Positions 53,906-63,476 of a stretch of DNA of 64,000 nucleotides are shown in pieces (position 1 is the first letter of the stretch; each line of letters begins with the position of its first letter). Origin of the DNA: Xanthomonas sp. DAR 80977 (GTDB lineage: Bacteria; Pseudomonadota; Gammaproteobacteria; Xanthomonadales; Xanthomonadaceae); the NCBI RefSeq assembly GCF_041240605.1, contig NZ_CP162487.1, positions 3,417,001 through 3,481,000 of the forward strand, given 5' to 3'. Both the position numbers and the translations under genes were made by a program. The notes beneath the pieces are model-generated. The model was not told the origin of the DNA. It did not search any database and saw only the letters and a list, made by a program, of their open reading frames with translations.

Positions 53906-54991
53906 GTGCCCTATTGGATCAAGCAACCCGCCGAGCTGGCCGAACGGCTGGCGCAGCGCCCGGCCAGGATCGGCCTGGATACCGAATTCGTCCGCGAACG
54001 CACCTACTGGCCGCAACTGGCGCTGGTGCAGATGGCGGTGGCCGACGAAATCCTGCTGATCGATCCGCTGATTCCCGGCATGCCGCAGGCGCTGGCGCCG
54101 TGGCTGTCGGACCCGGCCATCCTCAAGGTCATGCACAGCGCCAGCGAGGACCTGGTCGCGTTCAAGTGCGCCTGCGGCGCGCTGCCGCGGCCGCTGTTCG
54201 ACACCCAGATCGGCGCCGGCCTGGCCGGCATCGGCGCCGGCATGGGCTACCAGAAGCTGGTGCTGGAAATCACCGGCGTGCACCTGGCCAAGGGCGAGAC
54301 CCGCTCGGACTGGCTGCGCCGCCCGCTGTCGCCGGCGCAGCTGGAGTACGCCGCCGACGACGTGCGCCACCTGTTCGCGATCCACGACGCGCTGCAGTTG
54401 CGGCTGCAGGCGCTGGATCGCAGCGCCTGGCTGCACGAGGACGGCGAGCGCCTGCTCGGCACCGTCGAGCACGACGAAGGCGAGCGCTGGCCGCACCTGG
54501 GCATGCGCTCGGCGCAGTTCATGGACCCGCCGTCGCAGCAGCGCCTGTTGCGCCTGCTGCGCTGGCGCGACGCGCAGGCGCGGCACAGCGACAAGCCGCG
54601 CAGCTGGATCCTGGACAACGAACTGGCCGCCACCCTGGCGCGCTTCCCGCCGGCCGAGCGCCACGAGCTGCAGACGCTGCTCGACAAGCATCCGAAGGCG
54701 CCGCGCAAGCTCGGCGACGCGTTGTGGCAGGCGCTGACCACGCCGCTGCCCGACGAGGCGGACGCGCCGCTGGCGCTGGCGTCCAGCGACGACAACAAGG
54801 CGGCCTTGAAGCGCCTGCAGGACGCGGTGTCCGCACGCAGCGCCGAACTCGGCCTGCCCGACGGCCTGCTCGCCTCGCGCAAGCACCTGGAAGCCCTGCT
54901 GGAAAGCGGCCAGTGGCCGCAGCCGCTGGCCGGCTGGCGCCGCCACGAACTGGAAGCGGTGCTGCAGCCGCTGCTCGGCAGCGCGGGCTAA
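53906..54991 (+). CDS. rnd: Ribonuclease D
   Basis: A 361-residue 3'-5' exoribonuclease that matures tRNA and other stable RNA. DEDD residues sit in LDTEFVRERTYW, HSASEDL and YAADDVRHL; HRDC-type helices follow (SDKPRSWILDNELAATLARF, about 230). GTG start with GGAA 5 bases upstream. Followed by repeat family C. Confidence 0.95.
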   Translation: MPYWIKQPAELAERLAQRPARIGLDTEFVRERTYWPQLALVQMAVADEILLIDPLIPGMPQALAPWLSDPAILKVMHSASEDLVAFKCACGALPRPLFDTQIGAGLAGIGAGMGYQKLVLEITGVHLAKGETRSDWLRRPLSPAQLEYAADDVRHLFAIHDALQLRLQALDRSAWLHEDGERLLGTVEHDEGERWPHLGMRSAQFMDPPSQQRLLRLLRWRDAQARHSDKPRSWILDNELAATLARFPPAERHELQTLLDKHPKAPRKLGDALWQALTTPLPDEADAPLALASSDDNKAALKRLQDAVSARSAELGLPDGLLASRKHLEALLESGQWPQPLAGWRRHELEAVLQPLLGSAG

Positions 54992-55007
54992 AGGATTTGA
55001 AGCGTTT

Positions 55008-55093
55008 GCAGGAGCGGCTCCGTGTGGCCTCGGGCCATCCGCCGCGACCGGCGTTACCGGTAATGCCGGTCGCGGCTGAAGCCGCTCCTACAG
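55008..55093. repeat. Intergenic palindromic repeat (family C, diverged)
   Basis: GCAGGAGCGGCT and AGCCGCTCCTAC arms with an internal hairpin (GCGACCGGC/GCCGGTCGC). Sits just after rnd. Confidence 0.75.
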
Positions 55094-55249
55094 GGTTTGT
55101 CGCCTGCGAACACGGGCACCGCGGCCACGGCGGCGCCTGGCCAGCGATCGTTCCATGCGCATTCCATTCATCGCCCGCTTTTTTAACCGCGGTTTATCCG
55201 CAGCGAAGCGCGACGAGCACCAATGCTGCCGACAAAACCCATCGCGCAT

Positions 55250-55279
55250 AAAAAAGGCCAGGAAAACCTGGCCTTTTTT
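55250..55279. terminator. Bidirectional Rho-independent terminator
   Basis: AAAAAAGGCCAGG-AAAA-CCTGGCCTTTTTT: perfect 13-bp stem including A and T tracts. It ends the H-NS transcript on the minus strand, 7 bases after its stop. Confidence 0.92.
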
Positions 55280-55286
55280 CGACCGA

Positions 55287-55691
55287 TCAGTATTTGACCA
55301 GCGGGAACTTCAGGTCCGGGTGGCGCGCCTTCCATTCGTTGTAGGCGGCGGTGCCTTCCCAGGCGGCGAACGCCTTCGGCGTGCGGCCGCGGCCGGACCA
55401 GGTCTCGCCGGTGTGCGGCAGCTGGTACTTCGGCTTGACCTCGCTGCGGCCGCCGGCGGACTTGGCGCTGGCCGGCTTCGGCGCCGCGCTGGTCACGTAG
55501 GCGGCGATCTCGTTGCGCTGCTTGGCGCTGAAGAATTCGGCGAACTGCTCCAGCAGCGACAGGACGTTGGCATGGGCGGCGCTGGTCTCGCCTTCGCGCG
55601 CCTGCTTCTCCTGCTCTTCCAGCTTGCGCATTTCTTCCTGCAGCTTGGCCTTGGCTTCGGCGATTTGTTGCAAGTTGCGAACTTCCGTCAT
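55287..55691 (-). CDS. H-NS family nucleoid-associated protein
   Basis: A 134-residue xenogeneic silencer-type protein: N-terminal coiled coil for dimers (about 5-60, NLQQIAEAKAKLQEEMRKLEEQE), a linker with K/S/A, and a C-terminal DNA-binding domain with the hook TWSGRGRTPKAF (about 95). Such proteins silence AT-rich and horizontally gained genes in Xanthomonas. It has its own terminator; the 280-base upstream region, with an AT-rich stretch near 55690-55790, holds its promoter and no other gene. Confidence 0.93.
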   Translation of the reverse strand: MTEVRNLQQIAEAKAKLQEEMRKLEEQEKQAREGETSAAHANVLSLLEQFAEFFSAKQRNEIAAYVTSAAPKPASAKSAGGRSEVKPKYQLPHTGETWSGRGRTPKAFAAWEGTAAYNEWKARHPDLKFPLVKY

Positions 55692-55975
55692 TTTTCAAAG
55701 ACCCGTGGATAAAAAATTTGGAACGGACGGAATATTTCATCCGGAACGACGAAATCGTCTGACGAGGATTTCGGCCCGCGATTATATCGACTCTGTCCGG
55801 CGGCTGCCCGGGTACCGGGCCGCATTCCCGCCTTCGGCCAAGCCGGGCCGCCACGGACGATCGCGCATGCCGCGCCCGACACGACCCACGCCAACGCCAA
55901 CGCCGCGCCGCCACCGATCCGCATCGCCCCTCTTGGCACGCATGCCCCCGGCCAGTTAGACTACGCGTCTGATGT

Positions 55976-56051
<76 letters not shown>

Positions 56052-56063
56052 CTCGTTCAGACG

Positions 56064-56096
56064 AAAAGCCCCGAAGGCGACTCCGGGGCTTTTTTG
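56064..56096 (+). terminator. Rho-independent terminator after tRNA-Ala
   Basis: AAAAGCCCCG...CGGGGCTTTTTT hairpin; on the opposite strand it can also end the 55-residue gene. Confidence 0.88.
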
Positions 56097-56111
56097 TGTC
56101 CGCGCGCCGGC

Positions 56112-56279
56112 TCAGCCGGTTTTTTGGCCGTTGCCGGGCTTGGGACCACGCTCGTGCGCATCGCGCAACTTCTGATCCTCCAACCCGGGCCGCTGCTTGG
56201 CGACCTCGTCCTGCGCCCGGTCCTGCTGCCCCTCCTGGATCCCTTGCTGCTTGCCGGGCTGCTTGTCTTTGTCTGCCAT
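56112..56279 (-). CDS. Small hydrophilic protein of unknown function (55 residues)
   Basis: An ATG at 56279 with GAGG 8 bases upstream opens a 55-codon frame rich in Gln, Lys, Asp and Gly (begins MADKDKQPGKQQ). No Cys and no hydrophobic segment, so it is cytosolic and probably disordered. The terminator at 56064-56096 lies just after its stop. RBS, composition and terminator support a real gene; function not recognised. Confidence 0.65.
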   Translation of the reverse strand: MADKDKQPGKQQGIQEGQQDRAQDEVAKQRPGLEDQKLRDAHERGPKPGNGQKTG

Positions 56280-56442
56280 TGTCCGGACCTCGCGATGGCG
56301 GGCGGATGCCCTGTCCCGGAAACCCTAACCAGGCGGCCGTGATGCGCATATCACGGCGATCGCCGTTCGCTGCGGCGCGCCACTCCGGCGCCAGGCACCT
56401 GCAGCGGTGCAAGCGCCGCGGCGGCGCAGCGGGCGCGTCGCC

Positions 56443-56967
56443 TCAGGCCGCGGCCGGCAGCGCCGCGGCGGCGATGTCGTCCACACGCAGCAGGCGGGTG
56501 CGCTCCAGCAGGATCACCAGGCGGTCTTCCAGCTTGCCCATGCCCTGCAGCAAGTCGTCGCGGATGCCGCTGCCGAACGACGGCGCCGCCTCGATCTGCT
56601 GCGCCGGGATATCCAGCACCGCGCTGACCGCATCGACCAGCAGGCCGAACGCGTGGATCGTGCCGCCCTCCTCGGCGCTCACGATGACGATGCAACTGCG
56701 CCGGGTGATGCGGCTGGGCGCGCGACCCAGCCGCAGCTGCAGGTCCACCACCGGCACCACCGCGCCGCGCAGGTTGATCACGCCGCGCACGCAGGCGGGC
56801 ATGGTCGGGACCGGGGTCGGCGCGCGGTATTCGATGATCTCGTGGATGCCGTCGATGTGCAGGCCGAACAGTTCCTGTTCCAGTTGGAAGGTCAGGAACT
56901 GCGACGGCGCCCCTGTCTCCTGCGTCTGCAGCGGCACGGCCGCTGCGTTGTCCGGATGCGTGCCCAT
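56443..56967 (-). CDS. cheW: CheW chemotaxis coupling protein
   Basis: A 174-residue CheW domain (FLTFQLEQELFGLHIDGIHEIIEY, then PACVRGVINLRGAVVPVVDL and an IAEAPSF-like beta strand). It links chemoreceptors to CheA. It lies 10 bases after the chemoreceptor gene in the same direction, so they are co-transcribed. A second CheW elsewhere is likely; this one seems dedicated to the neighbour. Confidence 0.93.
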   Translation of the reverse strand: MGTHPDNAAAVPLQTQETGAPSQFLTFQLEQELFGLHIDGIHEIIEYRAPTPVPTMPACVRGVINLRGAVVPVVDLQLRLGRAPSRITRRSCIVIVSAEEGGTIHAFGLLVDAVSAVLDIPAQQIEAAPSFGSGIRDDLLQGMGKLEDRLVILLERTRLLRVDDIAAAALPAAA

Positions 56968-56977
56968 GGTGTGCTCC

Positions 56978-58639
56978 TCAGAAGCTGGCGAACTGGGATT
57001 CGTCCGGGCTCGCCATCGCGTACGCCGGTTGCGGCACGCGCGGGCGCGGGCGCTTGGACTCGACGCGGCTGCTGCCCACCGCCTTGGCGCTGGGCTTGTC
57101 GGCCACGCGCGGCGGGCGCGACGCCTCGCCGTGGCCCAGGCGGAAGAACGCCATCGACTGCTGCAGGTACTCGGCCTGCGAACTCATTTCCTCGGCGGTG
57201 GCGGCCAGCTCTTCCGACGCGGTGGCGTTCTGCTGCGTGGTCTGGCTCAGCTGCACCACCGCCGAATTGATCTGCGCCACGCCGGAGGACTGTTCCTGCG
57301 ACGCCGCGGCGATCTCCTGCACCAGGTCCGAGGTCTTCTTGATGCTGGGCACGATGGTCTCCAGCAGGCGCCCGGCCTTCTCCGCCAGTTCGACGCTGGA
57401 GCCGGCGACCTCGCCGATTTCCTGCGCGGCCACCTGGCTGCGCTCGGCCAGCTTGCGCACTTCCGCGGCGACCACGGCGAAGCCCTTGCCGTGTTCGCCG
57501 GCGCGCGCGGCCTCGATCGCGGCGTTGAGCGCGAGCAGGTTGGTCTGGTAGGCGATGTCGTCGATGATGCCGATCTTCTGCGCGATCTGCTTCATCGCCG
57601 ACACCGTGGCGACCACCGCTTCGCCGCCCTCCACCGTCTCCCTGGCCGCCTGCGCGGCCATGCCGTCGGTGATGCGCGCGTTCTCGGTGTTCTGCCCGAT
57701 CGAGGCGGTCATCTGCTCCAGCGAGGCGCTGGTCTCCTCCACGCCGGCGGCCTGCTCGGTGGAGGCCTGGCTCAGCGACTGCGCGGTCGCGCTGACTTCC
57801 TCCGAAGCGCCGGCCAGGGTCTGCGCGCTGGCATTGACCTCGCCGACCACCTGCTGCAGCTTCTCGACCATGCGCCGCATCGCCATCAGCAACTGGCCGG
57901 CCTCGTCCTTGGACGTGCTCTCGATGACCATGCTCAGGTCGCCCTCGGCCAGCGCGTTGGCCACGTCCACCGCCTTGCCGATCGGCTTGGTCACGCTGCG
58001 GCTGATGAAGAAGCCCAGGCCGACCCCGAGCAGCACGCCGCCGATGATGATGGCGATCATCGTCTTGGTGCCGCTGCTGTAGATCTCATCGGTCGCATCG
58101 TTGGCCTTGGAGGCGTTGGCTTCCTTCACTTCGCCCAGCTCCGACATCAGCGCATCCAGCTCATCGGAACTGCTGCGCACCGACTTGGACAATTCGGCCA
58201 GTTCCGGATTGCCCTCCGGCAGCGGCAGCTGCATGACCGAGTCGACGAACTTGCTGCGCCGTTCCAGGTAGGTCTTCCAGACCTGGTCGAAACGCGCCAG
58301 CTTGGCCAGCGCCGCCGGATCGTCGAACGAGGCCCTGGCCTTGTCCATGTGCTCCACCACTTTCGCGGTGTACCTGTCGAGGCTGGCGACATGCTTGGCG
58401 CGTTCTTCCGCGGTGCTGGCCAGTTGCAGGTTGGCGCGCGCACGGCCGGCGGCCATCAGGTTGATGTTGGCTTCCTTCAGATTCGACAGGCCGAGCAGCT
58501 CGCGCTCGTACAGCACCGTCGCGTACTCGTTGATCTTTCCCGAGTTGAGGATGCCGATCCCGCCGATGCACGCGCCGATGGCGGCCACGATCAGGAACGC
58601 GCAGGTCAGCCTGATGCCGATTTTCATATTGCCCAACAT
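56978..58639 (-). CDS. Methyl-accepting chemotaxis protein
   Basis: A 553-residue receptor: membrane helix 1 (about 8-29), four-helix-bundle periplasmic domain (about 35-188), membrane helix 2 ([19 protein letters not shown], about 190-210), HAMP (about 212-265) and the signalling hairpin with [30 protein letters not shown]. The ligand is unknown. No NWETF methyl-esterase tail; it ends ESQFASF. The ATG at 58639 follows GGGGGA. A sigma-28-type promoter lies 148 bases upstream. Confidence 0.94.
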   Translation of the reverse strand: MLGNMKIGIRLTCAFLIVAAIGACIGGIGILNSGKINEYATVLYERELLGLSNLKEANINLMAAGRARANLQLASTAEERAKHVASLDRYTAKVVEHMDKARASFDDPAALAKLARFDQVWKTYLERRSKFVDSVMQLPLPEGNPELAELSKSVRSSSDELDALMSELGEVKEANASKANDATDEIYSSGTKTMIAIIIGGVLLGVGLGFFISRSVTKPIGKAVDVANALAEGDLSMVIESTSKDEAGQLLMAMRRMVEKLQQVVGEVNASAQTLAGASEEVSATAQSLSQASTEQAAGVEETSASLEQMTASIGQNTENARITDGMAAQAARETVEGGEAVVATVSAMKQIAQKIGIIDDIAYQTNLLALNAAIEAARAGEHGKGFAVVAAEVRKLAERSQVAAQEIGEVAGSSVELAEKAGRLLETIVPSIKKTSDLVQEIAAASQEQSSGVAQINSAVVQLSQTTQQNATASEELAATAEEMSSQAEYLQQSMAFFRLGHGEASRPPRVADKPSAKAVGSSRVESKRPRPRVPQPAYAMASPDESQFASF

Positions 58640-59117
58640 GATGTATCCCCCGATTGTTTGGTAACGACCGCGCCACGACGGCGCGTCCGGATGTCCTTCC
58701 CGCTGCACCACGTGGATCGGGAACGATCGCAACCGCACAGCAGCAGCCGAGGAACCGGCGCGTCGCTGCATCGCGTTGCCTGAAGGCTATCGGCGTGCGC
58801 CAAAGCCGCCTTTAATCGGCGTTGCGACTGCGGAATTCGGCATACACGCGCGCGCCTGTGGCGCTTCGATGAATACGCACGGAGCCTTTCGGGGCGGTGT
58901 TCGGGCGCTGCCGGCAGAGGCTAGGCCGCGTCTTGCGCGCATGCAGCACTTGTCCTCTGCAGCGAATTCGGGTCGCATCGACCCGGCGACGAACTGGGAT
59001 GAGAACCTAAATTACTTGTAGACAAGGTGTGAAGATCGCGCACATCCGCGCGCTGTCGCGCCACTTCCTGAATACATCGGTGTTGGTGAAGAAGGCTGCC
59101 ACTGCCGCCATGCGCCT
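58640..59117. other. Gene-free stretch between chemoreceptor and helicase
   Basis: Holds the FliA-type promoter at 58787-58814 and otherwise no frame I can support. Confidence 0.5.
58787..58814 (-). promoter_or_regulatory. FliA (sigma-28) promoter for chemoreceptor-cheW
   Basis: Minus strand TAAA, 16 bases, GCCGATAG, close to the flagellar-sigma consensus TAAA-N15-GCCGATAA. Confidence 0.7.
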
Positions 59118-62100
59118 TCAGCGCAGGCTGGCGAGCATCGCGGCGATGGCCTCGCGCGTCCCCGGCGCGGTCGACTCGGTCAGCCGCTGCCGCGCCGTGG
59201 CGGCATCGGCCGCGCTCAGGTCCTGCAACGGCTCGAAGCGATCGGCCACCCAGCTCGCCACCGGCAGGCCGTCGCGGTACAGCACCCGTGCCCCGGGCAC
59301 GCGCGGCACGCGGCTGCCCGGCAGCACGCTGCCGAGCAGGTTGGCCGGATCGGCGGCGGCCACGCACAGCCAGGCGCCATCGTGCGGCTGGCGGCGCAGC
59401 TGGCGCAGCAGGCCGATCGCCTCGGGCAGCGCGAACTGCTCGCCGGACAGCCCGCTGATGAAGCGCCCGCCGCGGATCTCGCCGCGCGCCTCCAGCCGGT
59501 GGTAGACGCGCAACAGCTCGCGCCACGGCGGCAACCAGGCCGCCTCGCGTTCGAGCAGGCGCCAGCAGACCACGCCATAGCGACGCAGCAAGGTGCGCGC
59601 CAGGTGCTCGAGCGCCTCGCCGCGCGCGGTGGCGTCGCCGCTGTCCACGGCGCCGCGCAGCAGCGCCCAGCGCCCCGCATCCTGGATGCCGTACAGCGGC
59701 ACCCGGCGTCGGCGCCGCGACAGCGCCGATGGCCGCTTCGATGCCGGCACCAGCAACGCGCGCAGACCGGCATAGCTGTCGCAGTGGATGCGGCCCGCCG
59801 CCACCAGTTCGGCCAATGCTTCCTCCAGTTCGGTGGACAGCAGCCGCGTCGCGTCGGCGATCTCGTCGAAGAACGAGGCGCCGTGCGCGCCCAGGTAGTC
59901 GGCCACTTTCTGCGCGCGCGAGCCGAGCGCGCCCGCGTCGGCCGGCGCCGGCAACAACCGCGACCACTGCGCGACGCTGCGCCGCGGCAGCAACAGGATC
60001 GGGGTGCTGCGCAGCGTCCCCGTGCCGCCCGCGGCGGCCGTGGCCGGGCGCAAGCGCGTCCACAGGGTGCGCCCGGCGCTGCACAGTTCGTCCAGCCACG
60101 CCGGCGCGTAGTCGCGCACCCGCGCCGGCAGCAGTTCGGCTTCCCACAGCGCTGCCGGCGCCTCGAACCCTTCCAGTTGCGCCAGCACGCTGGCCAGCGC
60201 CTCCGCGCCGGCGACCCGGCCTTCGCCGTCCAGGTGCTGCCAGCGGAACAGGAAGCGCGCGTAGTCGCGCGGCGCCGCCGGTTCGATCTCGCGGCGCAGC
60301 CGGCCCAGCGTGTAGCGATGGATCCGCGCCAGCAGGTGGCGCTCGCACCACTCGTCGGCGCTGGCCTCGGCGCTGAAGTGGCCGGGCAGGACATAGCCGT
60401 CCTGCTGCAGCGCCAGCAGCGCCGCCTGCACCTCGCGCAACGGCAGCCGCAGCGGCGCGGCCAGCGATGCCGCGGTCACCGGCCCCAGGGCGGACAGGCG
60501 CGAGCGCAGCAGCTCGCGCAAGGCGCTGTCGCGCTGCCAGTCGTCGATCGCGTAGCCGTCCGGCACGGCGATGCGCGGCTGCGCGGCCGCCTGCGGATAC
60601 AGCGGCGCGACCAGCGCCAGCGATTCGGCCGCGACCCACAGCGCGGCGCCGTCGGCATCGATCCCTGCCAGGCGGGTGGCGCGGGCATCGGCGGCCAGCT
60701 CGGCGAGCCAGGCCGGCCACGCCGCGTGCATGGCGGCCTCGGCGTCGGCCAGCGCGCCGAGCGCGACCAGCGCCTCGTGCATCTCGTCGCGGTTGCGCGG
60801 CTGCGGCCAGGCCTCCTCGCGCACCGCGGCGATCGCCTCCGGATCGAGCCGGCCGAGGTCGTCGGCGCTGTCCGGATCCTGGTAGCGGCGGCTGTGCACG
60901 GCCTGGGTGCGGCGCTCCTCCAGCGGCGCATCGTCGAGGAACGCGTACGGCCGCGCATCCAGCGCCTCGGCCGCCAATGGCGACGGCGCCGCCAGTTCGC
61001 GCGCCAGCACCCGCACGCTGCCGTTCTCGATGCCGCGCAACAGCTGCAGCCAGCCATCGCTGTCCATCGCCTCGTGCAGGCAGTCGTGCAGCGTCTGCGC
61101 GACCAGCGGGTGTTCGGGGATCTCGCGCTCGCCGACCAGGTTCTCGGCGCAGGCGACCTGGTCCGGGAACACCGTGGCCAGCAGATCCTCGGACTTCATC
61201 CGCTGCAGCTGCGGGGCGACCTTGCGCCCGCCGGTGAAGCGCGGCAAGGCCAGCGCGTTGGTGGCGTTCCAGCGCCAGCGCACGCCGAACAGCGGCGCGT
61301 CCAGCAGCGCCTGCACCAGCACGTCCAATGCCGAGGACGCATGCAGGTAGCGCGCCACCTCCTCCAGCGCGAAGCTGTGCCGGGTCGACAGCGACAGCAC
61401 GATCGCGTCCTCGGTGGCGGCGGCCTGCAGTTCGAAATTGAAGGTGCGGCAGAAGCGCTTGCGCAGGGCCAGGCCCCAGGCACGGTTGATGCGGCTGCCA
61501 TGCACGCTGTGGATCACCAGTTGGGTGCCGCCGCTGGCGTCGAAGAAGCGCTCCAGCACGATGCACTGCTGCGTGGGCAGCGCGCCCAGCGCGGCGCGCG
61601 CGCGCCCCAGGTAATCCACCAGTTGCTGCGCGGCGGCGGCGTCCAGCGCCACTTCCTCGTGCAGCCAGGCCAATGCCTGCGCCGCCCCGCCCTGCTCCAG
61701 GCAATGCTCCAGCTGCGCGCGCAGCCGCGACACGCCGGCCGACAGTTCGTCGCTGCGCCCCGGCGCCTCGCCGAGCCAGAACGGGATGTTCGGCGGCGCG
61801 CCGCGCGCGTCCTCCACCCGCACCCGCCCCGGCTCCACGCGCAGGATGCGATAGCTGGCGTTGCCGAGCTGGAACACGTCGCCGCTGAGGCTCTCGACCG
61901 CGAAATCCTCGTTGACCGTGCCGATGCTCTCGGCCTGCGGTTCCAGCAGCACGCTGTAGTCGCCGGTCTCGGGAATGGTGCCGCCGGAGGTCAACGCGGC
62001 CATGCGCGCGCCGCGGCGCTGGCGCACGCGGCGATGCACCGCGTCGCGATGCAGGTAGCCGGCGCGCGGCCCCAGCCGGGTGCTGAAACCGTCGCACAGC

Positions 62101-63476
62101 ATCCGCAACACCGTGTCGAAGCGCTCGCGCGGCAGCGCCGCGTACGGCCAGGCGCCGCGCACCATCGCGTACAGCGCGTCCTCGTCCCATTCCTGGCACG
62201 CCACCTCGGCGACCAGCTGCTGCGCCAGCACGTCCAGCGGCGCGTCGAGGATGCGCAGCGCATCCAGTTCGCCGCGCCGCACGCAGTCGAGCAATGCCGC
62301 GCATTCGACCAGATCGTCGCGCGATTGCGGGAACAGCCGCGCCTTCGGCGTGCCGCCGACGGCATGCCCGGAACGCCCGGCGCGCTGCAGGAAGCTGGCG
62401 ATCGAGCGCGGCGAGCCGAGCTGGCACACCAGGTCCACGTCGCCGATGTCCAGGCCAAGCTCCAGCGATGCGGTGGCGACCAGCACCTGCAGCCCGCCGG
62501 CCTTGAGCCGCTGCTCGGCGAGCAGCCGCGCCTCGCGCGCCAGGCTGCCGTGATGCGCCGCCACCGCGTCGTTGCCGAGCAGTTCGCCCAGGTGCCGCGC
62601 GGTGCGCTCGGCCATGCGCCGGGTGTTGACGAACACCAGCGTGGTGCGATGCGCGCGCACCAGTTCGGCCAGGCGCGCGTACACCTGCTGCCACTGGTCG
62701 TTGGACATGGTCACGCTGAGCGGCGTCGGCGGCAGCTCCAGCGCCAGGTCGCGGGCGCGCGCATAGCCGATGTCGACGATGGCGCAATCGGGCTCGCCGG
62801 CATGCACCGCGTCGCTGCCGACCAGGAAGCGCGCGACCGCATCGATCGGTTTCTGCGTCGCCGACAGGCCGATGCGCAGCGGCGGCGTCGCGCACAGCTG
62901 CTGCAGGCGCTGCAGCGACAGCGCCAGATGGCTGCCGCGCTTGTTCGCCGCCAGCGCGTGGATCTCGTCGACGATCACCGTGCGCACGTGGCGCAGCGCA
63001 GCGCGGCCGGACACCGAACCGAGCAGCACGTACAGCGACTCAGGCGTGGTCACCAGCACGTGCGGCGGCCGCCGCCGCGCCTGCGCGCGCTCGCGCTGCG
63101 GCGTGTCGCCGGTGCGCACCGCGGTGCGGATCTCCACATCGGGCAGGCCGAGCGCGGCCAGCTCGGCGCGAATGCCGGCCAGCGGCACCTCGAGATTGAG
63201 CCGGATATCGTTTGAAAGCGCTTTCAGCGGCGAGACGTACAGCACCTGGGTGCGATCGGCGAGCCCGCCATCGCGCAGGCCTTCACGCAACAAGGCATCG
63301 AGTGCGGCGAGAAACGCGGTCAGGGTCTTGCCGGAGCCGGTCGGCGCCGCCACCAGCGTATGCCGCCCGGCCTGGATCGCCGGCCACGCGGCCGCCTGCG
63401 CCGGCGTGGGCGCCGCGAAACAGCGCTCGAACCAGCGGGCGACGGCGGGATGGAAGCGTGCGTGCACGAACGACAT
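59118..63476 (-). CDS. Lhr-type large ATP-dependent DNA helicase
   Basis: A 1452-residue superfamily 2 helicase. Walker A APTGSGKTLTAF (about 45), DEIH box (VDEIHAL), SATQKPID, then the second RecA domain (GRSGHAVGGTP), DEAD-associated domain and the long C-terminal region typical of full-length Lhr (Lhr-C, with winged helices), of the size of mycobacterial and Pseudomonas Lhr (about 1450-1500). It is thought to act in DNA repair. Start at 63476 chosen for AGGAG 5 bases upstream; the open frame continues to 63599 without coding signs. Confidence 0.92.
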   Translation of the reverse strand: MSFVHARFHPAVARWFERCFAAPTPAQAAAWPAIQAGRHTLVAAPTGSGKTLTAFLAALDALLREGLRDGGLADRTQVLYVSPLKALSNDIRLNLEVPLAGIRAELAALGLPDVEIRTAVRTGDTPQRERAQARRRPPHVLVTTPESLYVLLGSVSGRAALRHVRTVIVDEIHALAANKRGSHLALSLQRLQQLCATPPLRIGLSATQKPIDAVARFLVGSDAVHAGEPDCAIVDIGYARARDLALELPPTPLSVTMSNDQWQQVYARLAELVRAHRTTLVFVNTRRMAERTARHLGELLGNDAVAAHHGSLAREARLLAEQRLKAGGLQVLVATASLELGLDIGDVDLVCQLGSPRSIASFLQRAGRSGHAVGGTPKARLFPQSRDDLVECAALLDCVRRGELDALRILDAPLDVLAQQLVAEVACQEWDEDALYAMVRGAWPYAALPRERFDTVLRMLCDGFSTRLGPRAGYLHRDAVHRRVRQRRGARMAALTSGGTIPETGDYSVLLEPQAESIGTVNEDFAVESLSGDVFQLGNASYRILRVEPGRVRVEDARGAPPNIPFWLGEAPGRSDELSAGVSRLRAQLEHCLEQGGAAQALAWLHEEVALDAAAAQQLVDYLGRARAALGALPTQQCIVLERFFDASGGTQLVIHSVHGSRINRAWGLALRKRFCRTFNFELQAAATEDAIVLSLSTRHSFALEEVARYLHASSALDVLVQALLDAPLFGVRWRWNATNALALPRFTGGRKVAPQLQRMKSEDLLATVFPDQVACAENLVGEREIPEHPLVAQTLHDCLHEAMDSDGWLQLLRGIENGSVRVLARELAAPSPLAAEALDARPYAFLDDAPLEERRTQAVHSRRYQDPDSADDLGRLDPEAIAAVREEAWPQPRNRDEMHEALVALGALADAEAAMHAAWPAWLAELAADARATRLAGIDADGAALWVAAESLALVAPLYPQAAAQPRIAVPDGYAIDDWQRDSALRELLRSRLSALGPVTAASLAAPLRLPLREVQAALLALQQDGYVLPGHFSAEASADEWCERHLLARIHRYTLGRLRREIEPAAPRDYARFLFRWQHLDGEGRVAGAEALASVLAQLEGFEAPAALWEAELLPARVRDYAPAWLDELCSAGRTLWTRLRPATAAAGGTGTLRSTPILLLPRRSVAQWSRLLPAPADAGALGSRAQKVADYLGAHGASFFDEIADATRLLSTELEEALAELVAAGRIHCDSYAGLRALLVPASKRPSALSRRRRRVPLYGIQDAGRWALLRGAVDSGDATARGEALEHLARTLLRRYGVVCWRLLEREAAWLPPWRELLRVYHRLEARGEIRGGRFISGLSGEQFALPEAIGLLRQLRRQPHDGAWLCVAAADPANLLGSVLPGSRVPRVPGARVLYRDGLPVASWVADRFEPLQDLSAADAATARQRLTESTAPGTREAIAAMLASLR

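Noticed and set aside
63213..63226. TGAAAGCGCTTTCA as a LacI-type operator
   Set aside because: It lies within the helicase coding region, far from any start; probably codon-driven chance.
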